Positions 43,622-55,469 are shown, counted from the stretch's first letter. The stretch: DNA of 64,000 bases from Mesostigma viride (GCA_009746045.1 RPFO01000276.1:510694-574693), one strand, 5' to 3'. Notes: generated by a model not told the origin, from the letters alone. Program-made: numbers and translations.

Positions 43622-44665
43622 TCATTACTATATAGTTGGGAGTATATGCAGCACATATATCTTGGAGAAGGGGCATATGGCTTAAAATACATTCTGGGCT
43701 ACTTCCTGCTGAAGGGTAAGATGTAAACAACACTTGCTCTAGTAGGTGCACCAAGGGCACCTGCACCACCATGCTGTCTCGGGCTCGACCCAATTACTAC
43801 TAAGGGGTGCCCGGCATGGGGGTGGAAGATCATCATAGCTATGCAAGAGCTAGGGCATGGCTTCTCAACAGAGAGCGTCTCTCTGCATAGGCATAGCAGG
43901 GCTGAATTCTTAATGCAACATCCATGGTGTTCAATGGGAGGTCCCATTATAGGCATGGCGTGGCTACATGTTGAAGGCATCATCCATGGGGGGCCATTAT
44001 GGGCGCACATGCGCGTGGGCCACATGCTAGGCTAAGCCTGACTAATCTACACTACTGGTATATATATTCTCTAGTCTGAGGTGGCAGGAGGGGCCTGCCA
44101 TGGCTTGTGGTCAACGTGGATGACCGGCCCCCTCCAGTATACCGGCTTCCCCCCTGCGCTCTGCCGGAGCTGAAGGTAGGTCGGCCATATAGCTCGCGTC
44201 GCCGCTGTTGCTGGGCCGGCCAGGGTCAAGTCGTCGTCCATTGTGAAGCGAGACCCCGAGAGCTTCTTGCGGCATTTAAGGAACGACAGCTTGTTGTCCG
44301 CCATGTACTTAAAGGTGAGGAGCACAGGTGCCGGGCCAGCCTTGCCCCGCGCGCGGGGGAGGCGGCCGGACAGCCGACATCCGCAGCTCACCAGCGATCG
44401 AGTTGCATGGGGATAAGAATGTCGCGAGAAGAGTCGTCGAGGTCTCACCCACCGGCTGGTCGAAGTGCTTGATGATGACATTGTGGCTGCGCTGGGTTAT
44501 GTCGGCCTCCTCGCAAAGGTTGAGTGCTTGTTGCTTGAGCTGTGCCGCGATGGTGGAGGTGGTGGAGGTGGTACGATGCTTAAGCAAGTCCGCCCACGGG
44601 TGGAGGGAGCATCACTGATCAAGGGCCAGCAGATGCCGGCTGGGCAGCGATTTCAGTCCTTCACC
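43622..44665 (-). mobile_element. ORF1-only element, copy 4, 5'-truncated
   Basis: Only about the last 165 codons remain (about 44,590 down to 44,071), with several frame changes (ILTQRSHNVIIKHF-type RRM start, then VLLTFKYMADNKLSFLKCRK and DDDLTLAGPATAATRAIWP). The 3'UTR is 44,070-43,640. The 3' end near 43,622 is cut short before its hairpin is complete. The 5' truncation abuts the tail of copy 5. Confidence 0.7.
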
Positions 44666-44679
44666 GCCTCAGGGCTATA

Positions 44680-45495
44680 ATTAATTAATTAATTAGGAAC
44701 ATAACTCCGTTGGGAGTATATGTAGCACATAGCCCAGAGAAGGGGCATATGGCCTATAATACATTCTAAGCTATTTCCTGCAAGGGTGGGAATGTAGACA
44801 ACACTTGCTCTAGGTGCACTAGGGCACCTGCACCACCCAGAGTCTCGGGCAACTCCCAGCTAAGGGGAGCCCGTCATAGGTGGGGAAGATCAGCATAGCT
44901 ATACAAGAGCTAGGGCATGGCTTCTCAGCAGAGAGTGACTCCCTGCATGGGCACTGCATAATTAATAAAGCTAGGCGTCATCTGGAGCTGGGTGGCTCAT
45001 CATAGGCACACATGTACATGACTAGAAAGGCTAGGCCTAAGCTGGTATAGTGCCTGTAGTAGGCGGGCATGTACAAGGCCACTGTCTAACTATTCTACAC
45101 TACTGCTGCTGTATTCCCCTAGGCTGGGGCTTCTGGAGTCGCTGGGGCCGCGGTGGTCGAGGGGGTCGCGTGCCAGGGCTTGTGGCCGACGTAGATGGCC
45201 GCCCCCTTCCAGTACACCGGCTGGCCCGCCTTGGTCTGCCGGAGCTGGAGGTAGGTCGGCCTTAGCTCCCGTCGCCGTGGTTGCTGCGCCAGGGTCAAGT
45301 CGTCGTCAAGGGTGAAGTGAGTCCTCTCGAGCCGCTTGCGGCGTCTGAGAAACGAAATCTTGTCCGCTGGGCTCTCAAAGATGAGAAGAAGCGGAGGCGC
45401 CCCGGTCTTACCTCGCGCGCGGGGGAGGCGGTGGGCGGTCAGCTTAATCTCACCAAGGAGGCCCATGCGTGCAAGGATTTTGCTCTCAAACGCAC
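44680..45495 (-). mobile_element. ORF1-only element, copy 5, 5'-truncated
   Basis: The coding part is about 45,495-45,119 (MGLLGEIKLTAHRLPRARGK, ISFLRRRKRLERTHFTLDDD), one clean frame matching residues about 355-470 of the intact protein. The 3'UTR is 45,118-44,710. The end CTCCCAACGGAGTTATGTTC is followed by a TTAA tail at 44,680-44,695. 5' truncation with an intact 3' end is typical of target-primed reverse transcription. Confidence 0.8.
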
Positions 45496-45592
45496 GTGCG
45501 TCTCAGGGCTATGTGCTACATATATTCCCAACGGAGTTATGTTCCTAATTAATTAATTTTAATTAATTAATTAATTAATTAATTAATGCACT
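45496..45592 (+). mobile_element. Solo 3' end, plus strand
   Basis: TCTCAGGGCTATGTGCTACA, then TTCCCAACGGAG, GTTATGTTCC and a long TTAA run (45,546-45,587). It abuts the truncated 5' edge of copy 5 directly. Confidence 0.7.
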
Positions 45593-45732
45593 CGCCTGTC
45601 GTACCCCACACACTATTCAGTCTTCAGTTTCATTGTGCCAGCCAATGCCCCGGCCGCCAATCGCCATATGCCAGTGCCATGCCCACATGCACATTTCAGC
45701 AGTAGTGCACCCACAGTTATGCCAGACTCTCC

Positions 45733-45995
45733 TCGTGAATTGAATTGAATTGAATTGTAACATAACTCCGTTGGGAGAATATGTAGCACATATCCCTGAG
45801 AAGGGGCATATGGCTTTTTATACATTCTAGGCTACTTCCTGCAAGAGTGGAATGTAAGCAGCACTTTGCTCTAGGTGCCTCAACGGCACCGGCACCACCA
45901 TGCTGTCTCAGGTTCAACCCGCCTAAGGGGGGGATCCTGGCACGGGGGAGGAAGATCATCATGGCTATACAAGGGCTAGGGCATGGCTACTCTCC
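45733..45995 (-). mobile_element. Solo 3' end, copy 6, GAATT tail
   Basis: Minus-strand 3'UTR like that of copies 3-5 (CATATGCCCCTTCTCAGGG; TCCCAACGGAG; GTTATG), ending in AATTC repeats at 45,737-45,757 instead of TTAA repeats. No ORF. Confidence 0.7.
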
Positions 45996-45999
45996 TCGT

Positions 46000-46165
46000 G
46001 AGTAGTTTCGATTGCATGCAGCTGTGGCTTGCCTCAATCCGGGCATGAGGGAAGATGGGTGTCTCTGCCCGGCCCCTTCCCAGTGTGTAACATACAGGGA
46101 TGAAAAGCTAGCACTCTATATTATTGTGCTCCGTTGCCCCCCAACGGGAACGCGTCTTAATTAAT
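46000..46165 (+). mobile_element. LINE-like 3' end, family C
   Basis: CAATCCGGGCATGAGGGAAG, then GTGCTCCGTTGCCCCCCAAC, GGGAACGCG and a TTAA tail. The stem is CCGTTG...CAACGG here, compared with CTCCC-CAAC-GGGAG at 40,270, so the hairpin is rebuilt with different bases. Confidence 0.65.
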
Positions 46166-46169
46166 TAAT

Positions 46170-46345
46170 TAATTTAAATGCAGAGAGAGTCCTCTGTGCC
46201 CGGCCTGGCCTGCAGTTGAGAAAAGCTTGGGCGACCTCCCAGAGCTCCTCTCGTTGTGTATACAGGGGTAGGTTTCTTTATTGGTACCCACATGACGCAG
46301 TCTACGACTCTACGTGCTTCTAATTAATCAATTGTTGAAAAGCAG
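46170..46345 (+). mobile_element. LINE-like 3' end, family D
   Basis: GCAGAGAGAGTCCTCTGTGC, CTCCTCTCGTTGTGTATACA, TTTATTGGTACCCACATGAC and GCAGTCTACG precede CTTCTAATTAATCAATTG. It matches the plus-strand copy at 58,690-58,845 and the minus-strand copy at 62,035-62,200. Confidence 0.6.
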
Positions 46346-46349
46346 CCGT

Positions 46350-46750
46350 AGCCCTCAGTCGGATAGGTTTATCATACAGGTATAGCGTATGTCAGGAGCC
46401 TGCAAGTATGATCTGATCACAAATGGTCGGTCCGAGGTTCCAAAATCTGTCATTGAATCGGTTCCAGCAGGTGCTGCGTCAGCCTACTGGACCATACATG
46501 CCCACATGCTGACCGATTGTCACCCAGAGTTGTTGAGGGCATGTAGTTATGTTTTTACAACATGGGCCAGGATACTTGGTAGGGAGGGCGCAATTGCTGC
46601 CATATCCATCTTATTGTTGGTTGTCCTACAGCAGCTCTCGTGATTTTACCACGTCCGCATGTCACGCCAGCTGCCGTCATCCGAAGCAATATCATACAAG
46701 TGTTCAGGGTAATGAAAGGTTGGGTGGTTTTGTGGCCATGTTGTACACGT
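46350..46750. other. Downstream region of the MORN gene, nothing else seen
   Basis: No element or gene recognised. It includes the probable polyadenylation signal of the minus-strand gene at 46,555-46,559. Confidence 0.4.
46555..46559 (-). promoter_or_regulatory. TGTAA polyadenylation signal, MORN gene
   Basis: TGTAA on minus, 193 nt past the stop at 46,752. TGTAA is the common near-upstream signal in green algae. Confidence 0.45.
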
Positions 46751-46751
46751 G

Positions 46752-49700
46752 TCATGAGAGCTTCTCCTTCTCCATGGCTCTCTTCACATTCTGGAAGATA
46801 ACGGCCACACCTTCGAGGATCTGAGCACGGTCCGGTTCGTGCAGGTTGCGCCCCTGCCACTTGTCAGGGTGCCTGCCAGAGCCACACATCAGGAGGGCAG
46901 GCAGAGACATGGCAGTGCAAGCAGGATTCGTCAGGAATGATACTAACATAGGCACCTTCCCTGACATAGGCAACTCTTATGAAAGTCAGGGGCCCACCAG
47001 ATGTGTTGACTACTGTGCTGTAGGCGCATCCCTTGCTGACGACCCCAACATTGTGAACACAGCAATAGGTCACGGATCAGAGCGCAATCACATGCACCCG
47101 GCATGCAGCGCCTGGCCAGCCAAGACCAACGGCTTGATGGGGCCACCAGAGGGCAAGCAAACCGTGCGTCTAGACACCAAAAGAGGATGATGCGCGCATC
47201 TATTTCCACCCAGAAATGGGTCATGCCTATATACACAGCAGAGTGCATATATCAAGTAGACAACCTATATATGTGTGCGTGTGCTCGCCGCCTCACCATC
47301 GCCTCAGCAGCTCCTTGTACGCCTTGCGCCGCTCCTCCCCCGCAAGCTTGCCCACCAGCAGCGCCGCCCAGCTGTCGTCGCGCGCGGGCCACGGGATGTC
47401 CACGAAGCGTAGCACTGCCGGAGGGTTGGCCTCAAACGCCTGCCATGTGCGCTGGTGGCTCGCCGCATCTGCCTGTGCGGCAGCGCCGTTGGCCGCGCTC
47501 GTCGCCCTGCTGCTGGCACCTGGCACACGCGCGCCCGGCCCTCCCGGGTTGCGCATGGACTTGGCGGTGAGGTTGCCATCGGTGTACCAGTGGTCCCACG
47601 CAACGCCGCTCGCCTCGGTGAACACGCCCGCGCCCTCGCGCACGTCGTTCTGCCACGTGCCTTCAAACGTGTCGCCGTTGGCGTAGCAGTACGTGCCCTG
47701 CCCATGGTAGCCGCCACGCACCCACTGCGCCAGGGCAGACGCGCACGACCCCACAGCGGCGGTGGGGTCCGACAAGCGACCCGACAAGCGACAAACGCAA
47801 GGAGAAGGAAATGGAGAAGGACAAGGAGAAGGAGACCCCGCGTGGGGGCCAACGCAAGGAGAAGGAGAGGCGCTCATGCCGGGTCAGAGATTCACAAATG
47901 GGTGGACACTGCGTGGGGAGAAGCAGACGTGCCGTGGGATCGTTGCGTATACTGAACAACGGGTGCCTACCTCGCTGGCGTGTCCTATGCATGCAAGTAA
48001 CTGATACAGACAGAAATAGAACCGAGGCCAAGGAAAGTGGCCATACTTTGAAGCAGGGCCATCCTTGCCAGAACTTGTTCTTTTCTAGTAGTAGCCAGCA
48101 AGGGAAGGGTGAATGGAGCAGCTGACTGTGCCTGGGGCTGTGTAGCAAAACTGCTGGGCGATGCCATGTGCCATGTTGCACAAAAGCAAATGGGTGAACG
48201 GCCGACGCATCCCACATGCCCTCACCTGCCCCGTGTACTTGTTGCCGTTTAAGAAGCTGCAGCTGCCGTGGCCGTGCGGTTTGCCCTCATGCCATTCTCC
48301 CTGCGGGGCCAAGGCCAAGGAGAACGGGGAACGGGGAAAGGGGAGGCGGGTGATCCACACGGCCCAAAGCATCCACACGGCCCAAAGCATCCGCACGGTC
48401 CAACGCACGCGTATATGAGGATATGCGTGTATGGGAGGCCGGGATCCGTGTCCGAAAGGCGGCGTGGGCGTTTGTGTTCCAACACCATAAACAGGGCGGC
48501 GCGGGGGGCCGTGTTCCAACGCGCGCAACAAGGCACCGGGTTGCAATCCTCACCTGGTACACATCGCCATTGGTGAAGCGACAGGTGCCCCACCAGGTGG
48601 GGATGCTGCCTTGGAGGAAGCCTGGCAGACCCCACAAGCCAGACAACGTGACAAAGCACCGAGGTAGGCATTAGTGCGAACGTCGCTTGTTTGGCTGTTG
48701 CTCTTGGTGACAGCGACCATGGCGGCGGCAATGCCTGTTGCAGCACAACGCGCTGCCAGGTGTCTCTGCTGGTAGATTTAGAATCCTGACAATACCTTGA
48801 CGAGTGCATGGTAGGAAGCACATTGACAAAAGAAGGGGCGGACATCAATGTCCCGCGCACACATGCCGTGATGTGAAGCCACAGAGCCGTTCCAGTCCCA
48901 TCGCACCCACGAGGGGGGTGCACATTGCACCCACTGGAGGGGTGCCTATTGGACGCACGGGAGGAGCGCCCTGGTCCCCATCCACCTCCCTCGGGCGCGC
49001 ACGCCATGGCCAAGGTGAGTGGGTGGCCAGGGCACGTCCCGTCGTGCCACGTTTCCCCCCCGACCTGCGCTGGTCCCGTCACAGCGTGCGCTGCTCCCCC
49101 TACGGGATATTTGCCCGGGTGGCTCGCAGACTGATGAGGACGCTGGCCTGGGCCGTGCCCTTCACCAACTACAAGAGATCTGAATCATGCCCCTCGCTGT
49201 GACGGTTGCCAGCCCCCATTGCTACCCGGCCACCTGCACAGCAGTCCCGCCCCCTACCTTCGTAGCTGTCGCTGTCATCCTCCACGCGGCCGTACGACAC
49301 GCTGAACTTGTGCGAGATGTGCTTCCGCAGCGCGCCCAGTTGCTCCGCCACCGCCGCCTTTTCTTTCTCGGCTTGAGATGCGCGCGCCTGCCAGGTGGTG
49401 TGGTGGTGGGGTGTGAGGAGGGGACAGGGGGGTGAGTGAGAGATGGCGCTGGGCGTTGGGAGATAGGGGCAGATGGGCCATGGTGGGCCCAACACAAGGG
49501 CGTGAGACAGTAGGGGGGGAGGGTCCCACGATGTTGACGGTGACGTGAGGTGAGAGGGACGCCCAAAGGGCAAAGGGCCGGCGGTGGCCAGCAAAAGGGG
49601 ATGTGCTACGCCGCAGCGACGGGCAACGGGCAACCTTGGCCGGTCATGCAAACCACATGTCATGGTTTATTTGATCTTTATTATTGTAATTTTTGTCGGT

Positions 49701-52700
49701 CATGCTAACCACCTTGCGCCACTTACTGCTCCGTTTGCAGTGTGCCCTGGCGTAGCCCGATGGAACGTACCCAAACCTGTCCATGCGCCTATTTGTTCCA
49801 AACAAATCGAAAAGAGAACCATGACTGCAGCGTGATGAGCTGGCAACCACTGTTGCACCGAGCAAATGGCAGAGTTGACAGCATTATTAAGCAACACGGG
49901 ATGCATCAGCAAGATGCCGACGTGCCCCCAGGCTGCGCACTGATTACGCTCGTCTTTTGCTGCCACACGCCAGGAGGAGAGGGGGAGGGTTGTCGCTGAC
50001 ATCATTGTTCGGAGACATCATCACTGAGACGGGCGTGGACAGCGACTGCACACGGCACTTCGCTGCGCGCTCGCTTCTATCCACACCGCGTGCAGCACGA
50101 GCACTGCCAGCCGTGGGGATGGCAGCGGAGAGAGGGAACCATGGAACCACAAAGTGTTAACAAACGTAGCCGAGGTAGGGAGCAGTGTATCGCCACTTAT
50201 ACGTATCGCCCCATCCTAGCATCCCCCCCCCCCCCCCCCCCCCCCCCACCACCCTGCAACCATTACCTCGGCATCCCGCAGCCGCCGCGCCAAATCAAGA
50301 GCCAGGTTCTCGGCCTGTGGGCGACAAGGGCGTGCCATTTAAGGGGTATGCAGCGGGCAGGGGTGTCAGGCGGTTGACACACGGGCACGGGGGACGAGGG
50401 GCAGCATGCGGACACGAACCGACCGTCTGTGTCTCGGCCAAGCCTCACAGGGGAGGGGTCAAGCCTCACAGAGGAGGGGTGAAGCCTCACAGGGGAGGGG
50501 TGCCCATGAGGTTGCAGCTTTGTCTTGTTGTTGACAGCTGCTCTGAGAGTTGCGCTGCGCTCTAAGCTGTTGTTGAGAGCTGTGCACGCTCATGAAGCAC
50601 GCCATGATCGGATGAGCGGTGAAGAGCAAGCACAAGGGTCTGGGCCCCTACCACCCATGTAAAACCCCTTGGAGGGCCACGCTGGATGCATGATGCAGCG
50701 CCGTGCTGCTGCCCCCTGCAACGGGTGGCTGCGTGGTGAAACCCACACGATGGCATCCTGGCCCATACAAGCAGGCGTGCATTCCACCGTCGCCGCACAC
50801 CGCCATCCAGCGGCACTGCTCCGCTCTAAACAAAGCACTCTGGCATATTCAGGTCCATCCCTTCACACCACCACCAACCCTTTGCATCCGCCCAACCGGG
50901 CATCAGCCGGCCGGCACATAGCCCAAGTGGTGCGCATGGCGGCGTTCCATCGCTTGGGTGGCTGCAGCGCTGGAGACAGCAGCAACAGCATGGGGTGGGC
51001 CCTAGGGCTAGAGTGGAATGGAGGCGGCAACCACCCCAAAGGGAGCCGTTGGGTCAGACAAAAGGGGGGGCTGATGGGTCTGGCGGCTACATCATTAGGG
51101 CGTGCCGCATGATGTGGGTAATACGTGCCTTCCCTGCTCACCGTGCGCCGCCGGCCCCACTCGCCATCACACAAGAACGACCTCACCACATGCAGTGTTT
51201 CACCCACCTCCTCCCACCACTGTTTCCCCCACCCACCTCCTGCACCAACCTCTCCACAGCGTTGATGCCCCCACCCATCTCCTCCACCCACCTCTTCACA
51301 GCGCTGTGTCGCCTGTTTGACAGATCGCTCCAGCGCTGCCGTGCGACCCTCCACTGCGCTGTCCAAGGAACCCACAAAGGAGGCCGACCGCATAAAGCGC
51401 CCAGGGACCCTGGTGGGCACACAGGAACGCATCCGCAGGCAATTCGGTGTGCATGATGAGCGTTCATGTGAGCGCAGGTGCACACGTGCTCATGTGCATT
51501 TGTTTGCGTCGATGCATAGTCAAGTGCATTGCCGGCAGAGTAAAGCACACAACGCCTCACCCTCCCTGCCTGCTCCCGGCAGCGGCTGATCGAGCACGAT
51601 GGCTGTGATGGCATATGCACCCTTGCTTGCTGCTGCATGTCAGCGGATGTCACTCTGTGCCATCGGGCGCATGTTGGCCCTTGTTAATTCTCTTACTTGC
51701 CACCACTGTTGCTGCCCTTGACACCACCGTTGCTGCTATTGCCACCACCACTGCTGCTATTGCCACCACCACTGCTGCTCTTGCTACAGCTGGCTCCTTC
51801 ACTCCCCTCCTGTCCTCCCCAAGAAGGCATTTCAGGCAACGCAGCACACCTTGCATGGCTGTTCCTTCCAGGCACCAAGACCAGGTGCGCCACCACAGGT
51901 AGCCGCCTCCTCCCCACCACAAGACCTTTCCTGCCCCACAAGCAAGGGTGCCTCTTTCATGCCTCTTTCATGCCTCTTTCATGCCCCGCAAGAAACGTTG
52001 TGAGCTGCGCCACTTATTCCCATCATAAGCACCAACAACAAGGTGCCACATAGAAAGCAATGTGTGCTGGGGCAGCGACCAGAATGGGCTGCCACGTGAC
52101 GCGCGGCAGCATACCCAGCATGCCAGCAAACGAAAGCACACCGACCGCTTTGCCCCTGCTGACGCAAGGAGCAAAAGGAAAACACATCACAGCCACAGCG
52201 CATCGTGTATAGTGACCATGAACACAGTGAGCCCATCGCTTTTAGTGACCGTGAACACAGTGAGCCCAATGTTTATAGTGACCATGAACACAGTGAGCCC
52301 GTGGTTCGTGGCCATGAATGCAGTGAGCACAGCCCCCTTGCCTGTAAACACGGCCAGTGCCGTCACCCACTAGCGGAGGCATACCTCTGGCCCCGCCCCG
52401 CACTCGCCGCGCGCGCAAACTCCATGCCACTGTCCATGGCCTGCCGTATGCTGCTCTGGGACATGGGCGGCCGCTTCCAGGGGGGCAGACTGGGAGAGGT
52501 CGAGGTCGAGGGCGAGGGCGCGGCGGGCGACTGGTGGGCAACCAGGAACCCGGCCGCGGCCGGGGACGACAGTGACCATCATGGCAGCGGCCATGACCGT
52601 GACCGTGACCAGAACCAGGACCAGACCGGGGACATTGGGCCACACCCCATGCCCACACCCATCATGGCAAGCGCAGGACCGTGGTGGCGGCGCGCAGCAT

Positions 52701-53366
52701 TGCACAGCAAGGCAGGACAACAGGGAGAAAAGGGGTGAGTACCACCGAACTTACATGCACGGCTGTTCCAGCATGGGGCCCAACGCCATGCTCGCTGGTA
52801 TGGGGAGGTTAAATGAGACAGCAGCTAGCCAGCTGGCAGCTAGCGAATGCAACCAAACGGCCTCATGGTCATGCCTACATAATCTTCTGGGCGCAGATAT
52901 AAGGGCAAGTACCAGAAGCCAAGCAGGCGAGCTACCCAGCGAACTGCATGGTTCGCTGGTTTTAACCTTCAGACGATGGAATCTCCTATGTCATGTCGGT
53001 TCAAGAATGGCGGCTTGCAACAATCAGCTCTTTGCATGGAAACTTCCTTGAATTTAGATTCTTGCATTTCTTACCACTGTATTTTTGTAGGATTGCTTGC
53101 CAAAACACCCTGAACTAATGCACCACGACGGTATGTGCCCACAGACATGAACACACGCTCGCACGATAGCGAAAATGGAGGGACACGCTCGGGCTAAAAC
53201 ACCACGACATGCATGCCAGAGTTGCATTTTTTACACTCACTGTGCCGTCCCTCTCAGGGTCTTCAACACTCGTCTTATAAGGTCGATGGCCATGGGTAGT
53301 AGACGCACGCATATTCGGCTCATGGCGCGGCCTCGGCCCGGGAGGTGCGGTTGTGGTTCTGCTCAT
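46752..53366 (-). CDS. Coiled-coil, MORN-repeat and J-domain-like protein
   Basis: Nine exons on minus: 53366-53241, 52530-52385, 51409-51292, 50314-50267, 49387-49258, 48609-48554, 48300-48226, 47724-47297 and 46872-46752. Every junction has GT-AG ends and compatible phase, giving 415 residues. Residues 1-90 are Pro/Ser/Arg-rich. About 105-180 is a coiled coil (AALERSVKQATQRCEE; AENLALDLARRLRDAE; KEKAAVAEQLGALRKHI). About 195-280 holds three MORN-type repeats (GTCRFTNGDVYQGEWHEGKP; HGSCSFLNGNKYTGQW; GQGTYCYANGDTFEGTWQND), which usually bind membranes or scaffold proteins. After an Ala-rich linker, residues about 340-415 (VLRFVDIPWP, then RKAYKELLRRWHPDKW) resemble the short J-like C-terminus of NFKBIL1-type proteins. 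The HPDK motif is split exactly by the last intron. A J-domain HPD normally stimulates Hsp70, but the fold here is incomplete. Divergent to the CFAP141-like gene. I cannot name it. Confidence 0.8.
50223..50248 (+). repeat. Poly-C tract in intron 4 of the MORN gene
   Basis: About 25 consecutive C, just past the donor side of the 48-nt exon at 50,267-50,314. Confidence 0.9.
50440..50505 (+). repeat. Short tandem repeat, AAGCCTCACAGGGGAGGGGT
   Basis: Three copies of a 21-bp unit in the intron between the 118-nt and 48-nt exons of the MORN gene. Confidence 0.8.
51190..51320 (+). repeat. CACCCACCTCCT-type repeats beside an exon end
   Basis: CCCACCTCCTCCACC and CCACAGCG-containing units repeat several times just downstream (minus sense) of the exon ending at 51,292. 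On minus they give repeated GAGGTGGGTG, so there are several donor-like copies. Confidence 0.6.
51718..51782 (+). repeat. CCACCACTGCTGCTATTG repeat
   Basis: About three 21-bp units in an intron of the MORN gene. Confidence 0.8.
52200..52325 (+). repeat. 30-bp tandem repeat, four units
   Basis: Units contain GTGACCATGAACACAGTGAG followed by CCC and a variable part, in an intron of the MORN gene. Confidence 0.85.
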
Positions 53367-53399
53367 CGTTCTCTGGCGCCAAGGTAAATAAATAGATTA

Positions 53400-55469
53400 A
53401 TTTACTATAACAGGCCCCTCCTCCGCAATTCCATGAAATCCTCAGTCGTGGCTGCATTCGGCGACCACAATGCATGTTCGTGATATAAAAGAGCGTTGAT
53501 ATGACGCACAATCATATCCATATAATATCACGAATTCGACCATTATTACGCAAGCTGGTTCCAGGTAATATCATACGTAACACCAAAATTAAGTTTGAAG
53601 ATTTGAAAACGGCACTATCGGATCTGTTGCCGCCTGGTTCCTACGTGCGACCAAAGATAGTCTTCTCCTTCACCTGCTGCCATCGGCCATTGTTGAATAT
53701 GCCGTCGAGCTCAAAATCACTTTTTTACCGAGCGGGGGTTGCCCTGCCAAATTACCTAGTATGTACATTCTGCCGAAGAATCGACGTGACGGAAGGCAGC
53801 AGAGGCCGCAAGGTAACGGCTACTACCTGGCAGGTAGCCAACTCAGTAGTAACTAGAGTAACTAGTACCTCACAAGATGAAGATTCCGACCAGGTTCCGA
53901 CCGTGGCAAGATTGGTTTCAGCTCACCGTTTGGCAATTGGCATGGCAGCGTCAACGTCCAGCAAATTCTATAAAAGGCCCACCATACCACCATATCAGTA
54001 CGCGATTGGCCACCAAAGGCCAAAGGCAAAATAATTCCCGATCGGAAGTCTATTTCAGTTGCTAGCATCGCCACATCTCCTAGGAAGGTTGGCTGGAATT
54101 CACATACCATTTCAGTAGCCCGTAGCAACAGGTGGAACAAGGCAAACCAAGAGGTCCGCTTGCCTTCAGCATAACCAGTAACCCGGCTCCTCGTGTTAAT
54201 CATGGTATTTGCAAGCTTCCATACTCGCGTATAGCTCTGCATCCAACTCGATCGGCGTTCTGCATTCTGCAATTGGATAGGTAAGAGATAATGTTTCGTC
54301 CGTTTTATCCTCCCTAAGCAGGGGGTTTTGCATAGCGTGTCCGCATTCATTCACTCGATCCTTTGCTGCCCGAAACCTTGCTCTAAATAATAACATACTA
54401 GCACATTGATCGGTTAGTGAATGTCCCATTACAAATCGTTGACATCTTATAACCACCCAGATGGTCAGCTACGGAAGCCAAATGAAATGTAGTTCATGAT
54501 CGCGAGGAGAAATTCCAGGCGGGCAGCTAACGGCAACTGCCTGGCTGGCAATATTAACAAACCATGCGACTTTTTGGGTCGTTGGGGAGATTTTATGGAT
54601 GGCCTGGAAGTTTTAGACACCATTTGACCAAGATTGGAACGGGCATTGCTGTCCGCCTCGTCAGACACCGATATAGTCTGTAGTTAGGGTATGCTGCGCG
54701 TCCTTATCATAATCACCACCCTGCCGCTCTTCGAACGCCTGTCGCTGCGCCTACCCGGGGCAGCTTCAGGGCCAAGCCTGCGTAGCTCTACGGGAATGCA
54801 CCTGTTAATCCCAGGTGGTTGTTTTGCACATGCAACATCGTTGGTGGTAGGTTGGTCCTTGGCGAAGGCCGCAAGAGGGGTGTGGCAGGCAAGAATGTTA
54901 GCAAGTCAGGACCAAAATACATCCAGGTGCGCAGGTGCATGAAAGCAGGGGAAAATGAGCAAACAGTGAATATGTGGATGAGCCCCTTCAGCATGCTTAC
55001 ACCATGTCGCCAACTCACCAGCCTGGTCCAGGTCATGTGCACATGCTGCCACCTTGGCTGGCCGCTGCACGCCCCTCCGTCCCTCCACACTACCTTGCTG
55101 CGTGGTACTCCATCTGTGCCGTTCCCACGAGGCAGCAAGGACGTGCCCTTACCCTGCCACATCTGCCATCACCATTTCATGCCTGCCACCCTGCCCATGC
55201 TGGCTCTGCCATCCAACCAGACGTGCGCCTCTTCGCAGCTCATGTGTGCATGCGTGTGCCTCGTTATGTGTCTGCGCATGCCTCGTTGTGCGTGCGTATG
55301 TGCCCACCACCAGCCGCGACTGTGACATGATGGAGGTGGCACCCTGCCAGGTGGGTGGGAGCGAGGAGTGAGGCACATCCTTCGAGCCCACGGACCGCTT
55401 GCCCTGTCAAGCACCGGCGCCATCCTTGTCCCTGCTTGTCCACGTCACCGTAAACCAAAACAAGTCAAC
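53400..55469. other. Divergent intergenic region
   Basis: About 2.1 kb between the start codons of the MORN gene (minus) and the CFAP141-like gene (plus), so it should carry both promoters. Short frames near 53,500-54,030 and 54,200-54,460 resemble nothing I know. No repeat or element is recognisable. Confidence 0.5.

Noticed and set aside
47293-47296. TGA at 47,293 as the end of the MORN gene
   Set aside because: The GTGAGG donor overlapping it joins in phase to an exon at 46,872 that completes an HPDK motif and continues 39 residues to another stop.
48340-48420. Tandem CACACGGCCCAAAGCATC as a regulatory element
   Set aside because: A short three-unit repeat inside an intron of the MORN gene, similar to other intronic repeats here, with no sign of function.
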